This document shows positions 16,957 through 25,212 of a stretch of 64,000 nucleotides of DNA, piece after piece. Under the pieces are notes generated by a model that saw only the letters and a program-made list of their open reading frames with translations, searched no databases and was not told where the DNA came from. This DNA comes from Treponema bryantii. GTDB lineage: Bacteria; Spirochaetota; Spirochaetia; Treponematales; Treponemataceae. The position numbers were made by a program, and so were the translations under genes. The stretch covers positions 806,001 to 870,000 of the forward strand of contig NZ_AP025286.1 of NCBI RefSeq assembly GCF_036492245.1. Reading direction: 5' to 3'. Every line of letters begins with the position of its first letter. Positions within the stretch are counted from its first letter, which is position 1.

Positions 16957-17753
16957 TCTTTTACTTCTACTATTCTTACGTTTCCAAACTTAATTTTTGA
17001 GAAATCTGAACCTGTATCCGGGAAGTCGATTCCTTCAAGCCTCTTAATATAGTTCGGGAGAACTCCGAGAATTCCAGCCTGTGGATCAACAGGAATCCAG
17101 CCAAGTTTTTCATCGTAAAATTCTGCCCATGCATGAAGTGTGGAATAAGATGGATCTAAACAGCAGCCACAGATATATTTACAAGGAATATTGTTCAGCC
17201 TCATCAAAGCTGTAAAAACATTTGCAAATTCTCCGCAAGTCCCCATTGAAGTTTTTAAGGTCTCACTAGCTGACCGTCCAAACGTATAACCCAGGGAAAT
17301 ATCAGCAGCAAGCGCATTGTCATATTTTATAAAGCCTGTATTTTGATTTATAGATTTAAGAATTGTTTTTGCACAGTCAATTGGCTCAAGTTCTGAAAGA
17401 TTCAGGTTTTCAGACAGCTGGATGACTTCTTCATTATCAAAATCTATAAAATCGGTTTTCTGGAGATATTTATCTAAATTGTTCTTGTTCTTTGAAAACT
17501 TTGTTTTAGAAAAATTACGAAAAGAATCTTTGCCTCGTACTGTGATTTCTGACTGTGCTCCAATTTTCTTTAAGGAAATAAGTTTTTGCGGAGCACTTGA
17601 AAGGACTTTTTTATCATACTGATTTGTTACAAAACTGAACTCAATATAGGATTCTGTATTTTTCTTGTATGCTGCGAGACATAGGAGCGTACATAAAAGA
17701 ATTGACGCTGTACAGATAATTGCCATTATAACTTTTTTCATATTATTCATCAT
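16953..17753 (-). CDS. Exported transglutaminase-like domain protein
   Basis: The protein has an N-terminal membrane anchor or signal (residues about 5-27) and a transglutaminase-like core at about 155-235. The Cys is in SMGTCGEFANVFTALMRLNNIPC, the His in YSTLHAWAEFYDE and the Asp in GWIPVDPQAG, forming a Cys-His-Asp triad. Such proteins act as cysteine peptidases or amide-bond enzymes outside the cytoplasm. The target is unknown. It is divergent from the XRE-desulfoferrodoxin gene and translationally coupled to the GNAT gene. Confidence 0.8.
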   Translation of the reverse strand: MMNNMKKVIMAIICTASILLCTLLCLAAYKKNTESYIEFSFVTNQYDKKVLSSAPQKLISLKKIGAQSEITVRGKDSFRNFSKTKFSKNKNNLDKYLQKTDFIDFDNEEVIQLSENLNLSELEPIDCAKTILKSINQNTGFIKYDNALAADISLGYTFGRSASETLKTSMGTCGEFANVFTALMRLNNIPCKYICGCCLDPSYSTLHAWAEFYDEKLGWIPVDPQAGILGVLPNYIKRLEGIDFPDTGSDFSKIKFGNVRIVEVKE

Positions 17754-17774
17754 AGCAGAAGAAAAAGCATACGT

Positions 17775-17885
17775 CTACGAAGCGTAGGTTGATGGGTGGG
17801 GCAACAGGTGATAATCTAAGATTCAGGAAACGACGCGGAGTTTTTAGAATCTGACCGATACGGTCTTACTCAGGAGATTATCATG
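17775..17885 (+). promoter_or_regulatory. Structured 5' leader (three-way junction) of the XRE-desulfoferrodoxin gene
   Basis: The outer stem is TGATAATCT (17809-17817) / AGATTATCA (17875-17883), a perfect 9 bp whose right arm contains the last part of the AGGAGA ribosome binding site and the A of the ATG. Nested inside are AGATTC (17819-17824) / GAATCT (17847-17852) and the hairpin GACCG-ATA-CGGTC (17853-17865). A further hairpin CTACG-AAG-CGTAG (17775-17787) lies upstream. The fold would block initiation, so this may be a riboswitch, thermometer or protein-binding leader. No known riboswitch class was recognised. Confidence 0.5.
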
Positions 17886-18476
17886 GACAATTATATAACC
17901 GGCACTGCAATTAAGCGCCTTCGTGAAAATAAAGGTATGACACAGGATGGGCTTGCACAGAAAATTTTTGTGAGCAATAAAACTGTCAGTAAATGGGAAA
18001 ATGGTCACGGACTGCCAGATATTTCATTGATGGAACCTCTGGCTAAAGCGCTTGGGATTTCTGTGATTGAATTATTTTCAGGAAATGAAGTTCAGAATAA
18101 AAACAGAAACTTCAATATGAAAAAGGTTCAGTTTTACATCTGTCCTGTCTGTGGAAATGTGATTCAGGCGACTGGTGAAGCTGTTATCAGTTGTTGTGGA
18201 ATTACATTACCGCCACTGGAAGTAGAAGAGCCTGACTCTGCTCATACTCTGAAAATTGAAACTGTTGAAGATGAATATTATGTTCATATTGAACATCCGA
18301 TGACAAAGGAACACTATATTTCATTTATTGCGGCAGTGTACGACAACGGAGTTCAGATGGTAAAACTTTACCCTGAGAGTTCAGCAGAAGCCCGCTTCAA
18401 AATCAGCAGGGCAAAGTTTTTTCTAACTTTTTGTAATCACCACGGACTTTTTAGGACCGACGCAGTCCGCTTATAA
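17883..18476 (+). CDS. XRE-family regulator fused to a desulfoferrodoxin-like domain
   Basis: Residues 5-62 are a helix-turn-helix of the XRE/Cro type (IKRLRENKGMTQDGLAQKIF, NKTVSKWENG). Residues about 82-197 resemble superoxide reductase (desulfoferrodoxin/neelaredoxin): a short Cys cluster (ICPVCGNV, ISCCGI), then the iron-site ligands His in SAHTLKIE, His in HIEHPMTKEHYI and the terminal Cys and His of FCNHHGLF. All the expected His and Cys ligands of the iron site seem present. It could be a redox- or superoxide-sensing regulator. The ribosome binding site is AGGAGA, partly in the leader fold. Confidence 0.75.
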   Translation: MDNYITGTAIKRLRENKGMTQDGLAQKIFVSNKTVSKWENGHGLPDISLMEPLAKALGISVIELFSGNEVQNKNRNFNMKKVQFYICPVCGNVIQATGEAVISCCGITLPPLEVEEPDSAHTLKIETVEDEYYVHIEHPMTKEHYISFIAAVYDNGVQMVKLYPESSAEARFKISRAKFFLTFCNHHGLFRTDAVRL

Positions 18477-18485
18477 CTTTTTTAA

Positions 18486-19301
18486 TTATGCTTTTTCCTC
18501 TGCTCTGATCATCAACTTTGGAAATATCTCTGAATACCTGAGAGCATCGTTTTCAAGTTTGATGATCTTTGCATAAAGACTCATAGGAATTTCTTCCTCA
18601 TCGTAAGGTATAATGGCTCCGTTCATTGCAAGAATTTTATCTTTAAGTTCTTCTGCATACGCCTCTTCAGAAGAATTTGTGAGCAATGCGAATTCATCAC
18701 CGCCAATTCTGAAAACTATATCTTCAGGACCACATACACTTTCCATTCTGCGAAGTGCTTCGGAAATTGCAATGTCACCAGCCTTACGTGAAATATTGTT
18801 GATAGGAATAAGGCTCACTATATCACCGCATACAAACCAGCAATCTCTGCGCGTCTTAAAGAAATCATACAGTTCAGAAATATCAACTGTTCTTCTCATA
18901 AGTTTTTCTCCTTCTACTTGCATAAAGCCTGTAATTCGAGGAAACAGTTCCACAGTGTGTGGGCGATTTTCATATCGTTTTCTAAACTCCGAAGGATTGC
19001 AATTCCATACCTGCGAAAATGATCTCGTAAAAGCTTCATGACTTGAATAGCCGAATTGTACGGCAATATCAAGAATACTTAAGTTTTGCTTGTCTATCAT
19101 CATTCGGGCAGCACGTGTCATCTTACGACGAACAATATAATCGTGTATCGAAAATTGAGTCATATATTTGAATACTTTCTCCAATGCCGACTTGGAAGCA
19201 TAGCATGCATCTGCGATATCTTCCGTTTGAACAGAAACGGTGTCTTCAAGGTGATCTTCTATGAAAACAAGTGATCGCATCAATAAATCAAGATTTGCCA
19301 A
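18486..19301 (-). CDS. AraC-type DNA-binding domain fused to a GGDEF-like domain
   Basis: The N-terminal ~110 residues carry a two-helix-turn-helix AraC domain (YASKSALEKVFKYMTQFSIHDYIVRRKM, then LSILDIAVQFGYSSHEAFTRSF). Residues about 150-260 form a GGDEF-like domain with the signature FRIGGDEFALL and a preceding DIVSLIPINNISRKAGD block (an altered form of the usual D-x-D-x-F/L-K-x-x-N). It lacks an obvious sensor domain. Whether it makes or only binds c-di-GMP/GTP is unknown. It may control the divergent butanol dehydrogenase gene; this is inference. Confidence 0.8.
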   Translation of the reverse strand: MANLDLLMRSLVFIEDHLEDTVSVQTEDIADACYASKSALEKVFKYMTQFSIHDYIVRRKMTRAARMMIDKQNLSILDIAVQFGYSSHEAFTRSFSQVWNCNPSEFRKRYENRPHTVELFPRITGFMQVEGEKLMRRTVDISELYDFFKTRRDCWFVCGDIVSLIPINNISRKAGDIAISEALRRMESVCGPEDIVFRIGGDEFALLTNSSEEAYAEELKDKILAMNGAIIPYDEEEIPMSLYAKIIKLENDALRYSEIFPKLMIRAEEKA

Positions 19302-19484
19302 ACTTACTCCTGTGACTCGTAGGACTGTTACAGAAAGTATGCGTGCTTAACTCCCTGTAATTTTGAGAATACAATATAAGTCTATCATTGATTTGATTTT
19401 TTGAGTAAAAAAATATTACAAGATTTTTATGGGACTTTTTTATGTTCTGTGCTATTCTTAAACAATTAGACAAATGGAGGAAAT

Positions 19485-20669
19485 ATGTTCGATTTCAAAT
19501 ATTATACACCAACAAAGGTGATGTTCGGTAAGAACGCAGAAGACAAGGTTGCCCAGCTCATTCAGGAGTTCGGCGGTAAAAAGGTTATGATTCATTATGG
19601 CGGAGGAAGCGTTATCCGTTCAGGCCTTATGCAGAAGGTTACTGACCAGCTCGACAAGGCCGGCATTCCTTATGTAAAACTAGGAGGTGCTGTTCCAAAT
19701 CCGCGTTTGAGCCTTGTTTATGAAGGAATCGAACTTTGTAAAAAAGAGGGAATTGATTTTCTTCTTGCTGTAGGCGGGGGTAGTGCAATTGACTCTGCAA
19801 AAGCTATCGGCTACGGCGTTATGAACGATGGAGATGTCTGGGATTTATATGATTATAAAAAGCAGGCTAAGGCAAGCATGCCACTTGGTGTAATTCTGAC
19901 ACTTGCGGCTACTGGTAGTGAGATGAGTGATTCATCAGTAATCACAAAGGAAGAGGGACTTGTAAAGCGCGGTTATTCAAGTGACTATGGACGTCCAAAG
20001 TTTGCCATTCTTAATCCTGAACTTACTATGACACTTCCAGATTATCAGACAGCCTGTGGTTGTACAGATATCATGATGCATACAATGGAACGCTATTTTA
20101 CAAACGGCGGAAATATGGAGCTTACAGATTCTATGGCAGAAGCTCTTTTGCGTACAGTAAAAGAGCAGGCAAAGATTCTTGTAAAAGACCCGAATAATTA
20201 TGAAGCACGTGCTGAAGTAATGTGGGCCGGAAGCCTTTCTCACAATGGTCTTACAGGCTGTGGAAACGACGGTGGCGACTGGATGACTCACAAGCTTGAG
20301 CACGAGCTTGGCGGACTTTATGATGTTGCGCACGGAGCAGGTCTTGCAGCAATCTGGGGAAGCTGGGCACGCTATGTTTATAAGGACTGTCTTCCACGTT
20401 TTAAGCGCTATGCAATCAATGTTATGGGTATTCCTGCAACAGGTACAGATGAAGAAATCGCTCTTAAGGGAATTGAAGCAATGGAAGATTTCTATCGCGA
20501 AATCAACATGCCGACAAACCTTAAGGAACTTGGTGTAAATGCAACTGATGAAGACCTTGCTCTTATGGCTCATAAATGTGCTGTCGGTGTAAACGGAGCA
20601 AAAGGTTCAGCAAAACTTTTACACGAAGAAGATATGCTGGCAATTTACAAAATGAGCAGAAAAGATTAA
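19485..20669 (+). CDS. Iron-containing alcohol dehydrogenase (butanol dehydrogenase type)
   Basis: This is a group III Fe-dependent NAD(P)H alcohol dehydrogenase/aldehyde reductase of 394 residues. The nucleotide loop is FLLAVGGGSAIDSAKAIGYG (residues about 93-112). The metal ligands Asp and His appear in CTDIMMHTMERYF and in MTHKLEHELGGLYDVAHGAGLA. It resembles butanol dehydrogenase/YqhD proteins used in fermentation or aldehyde detoxification. A clear AAATGGAGG ribosome binding site is present. The downstream EamA transporter starts 11 nt after its stop. Confidence 0.93.
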   Translation: MFDFKYYTPTKVMFGKNAEDKVAQLIQEFGGKKVMIHYGGGSVIRSGLMQKVTDQLDKAGIPYVKLGGAVPNPRLSLVYEGIELCKKEGIDFLLAVGGGSAIDSAKAIGYGVMNDGDVWDLYDYKKQAKASMPLGVILTLAATGSEMSDSSVITKEEGLVKRGYSSDYGRPKFAILNPELTMTLPDYQTACGCTDIMMHTMERYFTNGGNMELTDSMAEALLRTVKEQAKILVKDPNNYEARAEVMWAGSLSHNGLTGCGNDGGDWMTHKLEHELGGLYDVAHGAGLAAIWGSWARYVYKDCLPRFKRYAINVMGIPATGTDEEIALKGIEAMEDFYREINMPTNLKELGVNATDEDLALMAHKCAVGVNGAKGSAKLLHEEDMLAIYKMSRKD

Positions 20670-20680
20670 AGTCTTTCATT

Positions 20681-21610
20681 ATGAATAAAAACAGTCAGAA
20701 GGCGTGGGGAATTATCCTCGCCGCCGTATCTATCTTTTTCTGGGGAATTACTTTTGTCTGTACAAAGTATCTCCTCAGAGATTTTTCTTCACTTGAAATT
20801 CTTTTTTACAGATTTATTTTTGCTTATCTCGGACTCTGGGTGATTCATCCAAAGTTCGAGAAAATTGAAATGCGCGATAATATTCTGTTTGCGCTTGCGG
20901 CTCTGACCGGAGTTGTGCTTTATCAGCTTACAGAAAATATCGCAATCAATTATACAAACGCATCTAACGTAAGCGTCATCGTAAGCATCTGTCCGCTTTT
21001 TACCGCAATCATCAGTCAGATTTTTCTGAAGGAAAAACATCTTTCATTCTGGTTCATTATTGGTTTTGTGATTTCCATTAGCGGAGTTGCTCTTGTCTGC
21101 TTTAATGGAAATACAGCACTTGAGTTTAATCCTAAGGGAGATGTGCTTGCCCTGATGTCTGGAATCTGCTGGGGCTTTTATTCAATGATAGTTTCAATTT
21201 TGAATAGAAGAAATTATTCAGCAGTTGGCGTTACTCGCCGCATTTTCTTTTTCTCTGTTTTGATTATGATTCCGCTTTCGCTTGGAAGCTGGGGGTATAC
21301 CAATTCTCATCCGGAAACAACTTCATTCTTTTTCTCTTTTGATAAAGCTTTGAACGCTGCTCGTTTTTCAAATCCTATGAACTGGGTAAACCTTTTGTTT
21401 CTTGGTGTAGTTGCAAGTGGTATCTGTTTTACAATCTGGAATAAAGCCTGTCAGATTCTTGGCACTGTTAAAGTAAACTGTGCGATTTATCTTATTCCTG
21501 TAGTAACAATTATTTTTGCCTTCTTTGTGCTGGGTGAAAAAATCACATTGCTTGGTGGAATAGGAGCACTGGTTACAATTACCGGACTTTTCATCAGCGA
21601 GAAAAAATAG
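20681..21610 (+). CDS. EamA/DMT family transporter
   Basis: This is a 309-residue integral membrane protein with ten predicted helices in two EamA repeats (WGIILAAVSIFFWGITFVCTKYLL at the N-terminus; second repeat beginning GDVLALMSGICWGFYSMI). DMT transporters export metabolites or amino acids. The start at 20681 is chosen because the reading upstream of it lies inside the dehydrogenase gene and is not membrane-like. It is close behind the dehydrogenase and probably co-transcribed. Confidence 0.87.
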   Translation: MNKNSQKAWGIILAAVSIFFWGITFVCTKYLLRDFSSLEILFYRFIFAYLGLWVIHPKFEKIEMRDNILFALAALTGVVLYQLTENIAINYTNASNVSVIVSICPLFTAIISQIFLKEKHLSFWFIIGFVISISGVALVCFNGNTALEFNPKGDVLALMSGICWGFYSMIVSILNRRNYSAVGVTRRIFFFSVLIMIPLSLGSWGYTNSHPETTSFFFSFDKALNAARFSNPMNWVNLLFLGVVASGICFTIWNKACQILGTVKVNCAIYLIPVVTIIFAFFVLGEKITLLGGIGALVTITGLFISEKK

Positions 21611-21635
21611 ACCTTTTTTTCAGATAAAAAAAAAC

Positions 21636-21685
21636 TTGACAGTCTCCTGTAAGTGTTATATTGTGTATATACAATATACACAATA
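21636..21685 (+). promoter_or_regulatory. Promoter and palindromic operator of the GntR-regulated ABC operon
   Basis: A TTGACA -35 box lies at 21636-21641. The -10 region (TATATT 21657-21662, or TATTGT 21659-21664 at 17-bp spacing) overlaps a perfect 12-bp inverted repeat: TATTGTGTATAT (21659-21670), spacer ACA, ATATACACAATA (21674-21685). The repeat is a typical GntR/YtrA operator. The third gene of the operon encodes such a regulator, which makes autorepression likely. Confidence 0.75.
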
Positions 21686-21716
21686 AACGTTGTGTTATAA
21701 ACGGGAGATGTATCAA

Positions 21717-22565
21717 ATGAATCTTATTGAAATCAATGGACTGTGTAAGAACTTTGAATCCTTCCAGCTTAAGAATGTAAGCTTTTCTCTGGAAGAAGGT
21801 TATATCATGGGCTTTATTGGCCGTAACGGCGCTGGTAAATCTACCACACTCAAGACCATGCTCAATTTGATGAAAAATGACGGTGGTGAAGTAAAACTCT
21901 GCGGCCTTTCAATTCCAAAGGATGAACTGGAAATTAAAAATCAGGTAGGCTATGTTTTTGGCGGAGTTGATTTTTATCCTGAAGCAAAAATCTCACGAAT
22001 CACAAATGTAACAAAATCTTTTTATCATGAATGGGATGATGCCCGCTACAAGGAGCTATGCGAACGTTTTGAAATTGATCAGAATAAAAAGTTCAAACAG
22101 CTTTCAGCAGGAATGAAGGTAAAGTATTCTGTTGCAGTTGCAATGAGTCATAACCCAAAACTTTTAATTCTTGATGAGCCAACCAGCGGTCTTGATCCTG
22201 CAGCCCGTGATGACCTTGTACTTCTTTTCCAGGAATTTGTTGAAGACGGTGCACACTCAATTCTTTTCTCAACTCATATCACAAGCGACCTTGAAAAATG
22301 TGCCGACTATATCACTTATATCAAGCAAGGCCAGATTCTTGCAAGTACAGACCGCGACTCGTTCCGCGAAAGTTATATCAGTGTAGCAGGAAAGAAAGAC
22401 CAGCTGACACCGGATGTTGAGCCTAAGATTATCGGACTTCATACACATCAGCTTGGTTTTGAAGGCCTTATGAAAACTGAAGATAAGGCGCTGGCAGAGA
22501 AGGGCGGTTTTGAAATGGCATCGCCAACTCTGGAAGACATTATGATTCACATTGAGCGCAGATAG
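21717..22565 (+). CDS. ABC transporter ATP-binding protein (YtrB/BcrA type)
   Basis: This is an ABC ATPase of 282 residues with Walker A GRNGAGKST (about residue 38), signature LSAGMKVKYSVAV (the usual SGGQ replaced by SAGM) and Walker B LLILDEPTSGLDP. The C-terminal 60 residues form the extension seen in bacitracin/antibiotic-response exporters. Start 21717 follows GGGAG (21703-21707); the ATG at 21708 directly abuts that site and is rejected. It is the first gene of a three-gene operon with a permease and a GntR regulator. Confidence 0.9.
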   Translation: MNLIEINGLCKNFESFQLKNVSFSLEEGYIMGFIGRNGAGKSTTLKTMLNLMKNDGGEVKLCGLSIPKDELEIKNQVGYVFGGVDFYPEAKISRITNVTKSFYHEWDDARYKELCERFEIDQNKKFKQLSAGMKVKYSVAVAMSHNPKLLILDEPTSGLDPAARDDLVLLFQEFVEDGAHSILFSTHITSDLEKCADYITYIKQGQILASTDRDSFRESYISVAGKKDQLTPDVEPKIIGLHTHQLGFEGLMKTEDKALAEKGGFEMASPTLEDIMIHIERR

Positions 22566-22574
22566 GAGAGAAAC

Positions 22575-23261
22575 ATGAAATCAAATACATTAAAACTTTT
22601 GAAGAAAGAGCTTTGCCTTGGTAACGCATCGCAGACTGTAATCTGGACAATCTGTTGTTTTGGAATGTATTTTATTCCAAGCTACCCGATGTACGTTGGA
22701 CCTTTTTATATGACACTGTGCATTATGATGACCTTTGCCTTAAATCAGTCATCACATGATATTCTGTATACAGCGCTGCTTCCGGTAAAGAAAATTGATG
22801 TGGTAAAGGCACGCTTTATGTACTGCGGAATGATGGAAGTATTTGCTTTTATCTGTGCATTGCTTGGATGGTGTATCCGTACTGCAGCAGGCTTTCCTGC
22901 AAACACTGCCGGCATTGAATTGACCCTTGCTTATTTTGGATTTCAGATGATTATATTTGCAATCTTCAATCTGATTTTTCTGGGCAATGTTTATAAGGAT
23001 CCGCTTAAGCCAGGACTTCGCTATATTGCAGCAGCTGTTGCATATTTTATCTGTTACGCAGCCTGCGAGCTTCCGGTATGGGCATATTATGCAAAAGCAG
23101 AAAATTCTCTTGCAAAACTTGGACAGCTCTATACAAGCCGCGATACACAGTTTATTATTCCACAACTGATTATTCTGGCAGCTGGCATTGTGATTTATGC
23201 GGTAAGCTGGTGTCTTACTTTCCGCCGTGCAGCCCGCCAGTTTGAAAAGTACGATTTGTAA
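22575..23261 (+). CDS. ABC-2 type membrane permease subunit
   Basis: This 228-residue protein has about six transmembrane segments and no soluble domain. It starts 9 nt after the ATPase with a GGAG ribosome binding site. It would form the channel for the partner ATPase at 21717. No substrate can be assigned; YtrA-linked transporters of this layout respond to cell-wall stress in other bacteria. Confidence 0.78.
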   Translation: MKSNTLKLLKKELCLGNASQTVIWTICCFGMYFIPSYPMYVGPFYMTLCIMMTFALNQSSHDILYTALLPVKKIDVVKARFMYCGMMEVFAFICALLGWCIRTAAGFPANTAGIELTLAYFGFQMIIFAIFNLIFLGNVYKDPLKPGLRYIAAAVAYFICYAACELPVWAYYAKAENSLAKLGQLYTSRDTQFIIPQLIILAAGIVIYAVSWCLTFRRAARQFEKYDL

Positions 23262-23262
23262 T

Positions 23263-23628
23263 ATGGATATAGTGTTATCTCAGAAAAGTGACAAACCAAT
23301 TTATACTCAGATTTATGAGCAGATAGCAAATCAGATAATGAACGGCGAAGTTGCTGCCGGTGAAAAGCTTCCGCCAATCCGCACCGTTGCCGTAAATCTG
23401 CGTGTAAGTGTAATTCCCGTAAAACAGGCCTGGGAGCAGCTCGAAAGAGAAGGTTTTATTTCCACAGCTGTAGGCCGCGGTACTTTTGTATGCGAACTTG
23501 AACATCATGAAATATCAGATAAACGAAACTCTGCCGCCGAAGAATTACTCAGCCGCGACGTAAAAGCCTGCCGCGAAATGGGCCTCGACCTGGATGAGAT
23601 TATTGAAATAGTCCGTAAAAACTATTGA
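23263..23628 (+). CDS. GntR-family regulator (YtrA subfamily)
   Basis: This is a short (121-residue) GntR regulator: a winged helix (DKPIYTQIYEQIANQIMNGEVAAGEKLPPIRTVAVNLRVSVIPVKQAWEQLEREGF) followed by only about 40 residues, typical of the YtrA subfamily with a minimal dimerisation tail. It most likely represses its own operon through the palindrome at 21659-21685. The start is 1 nt after the permease stop (coupled). Its 3' end overlaps the convergent esterase gene by 7 nt. Confidence 0.9.
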   Translation: MDIVLSQKSDKPIYTQIYEQIANQIMNGEVAAGEKLPPIRTVAVNLRVSVIPVKQAWEQLEREGFISTAVGRGTFVCELEHHEISDKRNSAAEELLSRDVKACREMGLDLDEIIEIVRKNY

Positions 23629-24542
23629 TTCATTAGCGAACGGAAAAAGTTGCATTCGTCGTCGTTACATTGAACGGCAATCGGCAGTTTCGGATCACAA
23701 TGGAAAACATGCCAGAGCGGCTGTTCTGGAGTGCCATAACAGTGCAGTTCATTTCGAACTCCGACTGCATCCAGTTTCGCTTTCATCAAAGGTGCCTGTG
23801 CTTTTAAGAAATCACCTTCACAGGTCATTACAAAAGATGGTGGGAAATCCTTTGTAACATGATTAGCAGAATTTACAAGTTCTACTTCGTCCGGGGTTCC
23901 GCCCTTAGGCAAAAAACCGCTTCTTAAAAGCCGGAACTTTGAATCAGTATCATCAAGAGTATATTTTCCACAGTTCAATCCCAATCCGCGGAGAGTCAGT
24001 TTTTTATCCTTTATAAATTCAAAATTCTTTCTTAAGTCAGCATTTGTAAGGGCTGCAGCATAAAGGGAAAGAAGGTGACCGCCTGCAGAATCGCCAACTG
24101 CAAAAACATTATTTGTGTCAAAACCATATTGAGCGGCATTATCAGCTACAAACTGGAAAACCTTTTCAGTATCATGCATTGAAGCCGGAAATTTTGCTTC
24201 AGGAGCCAGTCGATAAGAGAAATTTACAACAGCAAAACCACGCTGAGAAAGCCGCATACAGTACCACTGGTAAGCTTCCTTATCGCCATAAACCCAGCCG
24301 CCACCGTGAACACTAATAATAACAGGAAGAGTCTTTAAAGAGCCGTCAGCTTCAACAGCAGCCTTCGGTCTGTAAACGTCCAGATACTGCCATTTTTTGA
24401 GCTTTACGTCATCGCCGTAAAGAATATCATCATAACGGATAATATCAGCAGGAGTTGTCTGCCCCTTATCACGTTTACGATCAGAACTACCAAAAAGATG
24501 CCTTATTTGTCGAGATGCAATAAACTGTTTCAGCGTAGTCAT
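23622..24542 (-). CDS. Alpha/beta hydrolase (HSL-type esterase)
   Basis: This is a cytoplasmic carboxyl- or acetyl-esterase of 306 residues. The oxyanion motif HGGGWVYGDKEAY is near residue 81, the catalytic Ser is in FAVGDSAGGHLLS (near residue 151), and the Asp and His are expected in MTCEGDFLKAQAPLM and WHVFHCDP. There is no signal peptide. It may remove acetyl groups from imported sugars, in line with the polysaccharide enzymes nearby, but this is inferred. The start follows a GAGGGAAT ribosome binding site. Confidence 0.85.
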   Translation of the reverse strand: MTTLKQFIASRQIRHLFGSSDRKRDKGQTTPADIIRYDDILYGDDVKLKKWQYLDVYRPKAAVEADGSLKTLPVIISVHGGGWVYGDKEAYQWYCMRLSQRGFAVVNFSYRLAPEAKFPASMHDTEKVFQFVADNAAQYGFDTNNVFAVGDSAGGHLLSLYAAALTNADLRKNFEFIKDKKLTLRGLGLNCGKYTLDDTDSKFRLLRSGFLPKGGTPDEVELVNSANHVTKDFPPSFVMTCEGDFLKAQAPLMKAKLDAVGVRNELHCYGTPEQPLWHVFHCDPKLPIAVQCNDDECNFFRSLMNQ

Positions 24543-24615
24543 ATATTCCCTCTCAATTATTATATATTATATCACAGAATTGTAGGAACTCAAAAAAAAA
24601 GATAAAATCAAAAAA

Positions 24616-25212
24616 ATGAAAACACTTGTAAACACAACACTTTGCTATATAGAAAAAGACGGCTGCTATTTAATGCTTCACCGCACAAAAAAGCAGAACG
24701 ACTATAATCACGATAAATGGATAGGAATCGGCGGTAAGTTCGAAAACGGCGAAAGCCCCGAAGACTGCGTCCGCCGCGAAATCCACGAAGAAACCGGTCT
24801 TATTGTAAATCCCGAAGACCTCGAATACTGTGGAATTGTTACGTTTGTCGATAAGAGTGAAGAGGATAAAGTGGGGGAAGCCACCCCCTCGCTCCAGCCT
24901 GCTCCGCAGTCTTCCACTACCCCCCCTGCAGGGGACACCCCCGCATCGCCCCCGTACTACACCGAGTTCATGCACGTTTTTCGTGTCCGAAAGTTTTCCG
25001 GCACTCTTTTAACCGACTGTAATGAAGGCGAACTTGAATGGGTCCCGATAGAAAAAATAAACGACCTGCCGCACTGGCAGGCCGATGAAATCTACCTTGA
25101 TTTTATTGCTCAGAACCGACCGTTCTTCTCTTTGAAAGCGGTATATAAAAACAGCCGTCTCATAGAAACATACCTCGGCGGCAAGCCTTACAACCACTGG
25201 GCTAAAGACTAA
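24616..25212 (+). CDS. NUDIX hydrolase with repeat-derived internal insert
   Basis: This MutT-like nucleotide pyrophosphohydrolase (8-oxo-dGTP type) has the Nudix box GGKFENGESPEDCVRREIHEETGL at residues 39-62. Residues about 86-114 are a Pro/Ala/Ser/Thr-rich insert translated from a GC-rich palindromic repeat (24871-24955); on both sides the Nudix fold continues normally (CGIVTFVDKSEED before, YYTEFMHVFRV after). The insert keeps frame and probably forms a surface loop. TAAAAT at 24603-24608 lies 7 nt before the ATG without a Shine-Dalgarno. The 3' end overlaps cdd by 11 nt. Confidence 0.9.
   Translation: MKTLVNTTLCYIEKDGCYLMLHRTKKQNDYNHDKWIGIGGKFENGESPEDCVRREIHEETGLIVNPEDLEYCGIVTFVDKSEEDKVGEATPSLQPAPQSSTTPPAGDTPASPPYYTEFMHVFRVRKFSGTLLTDCNEGELEWVPIEKINDLPHWQADEIYLDFIAQNRPFFSLKAVYKNSRLIETYLGGKPYNHWAKD
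24871..24955 (+). repeat. GC-rich palindromic repeat inside the NUDIX gene
   Basis: A GC-rich block shares a run of 16 identical bases (CCCCCTCGCTCCAGCC) and further interrupted matches with the element at 29450-29530 between the two ABC exporter genes. The first stem is GGGGG...CCCCC, and a CCCCTGCAGGGG palindrome follows. It is inserted in frame. Confidence 0.7.
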
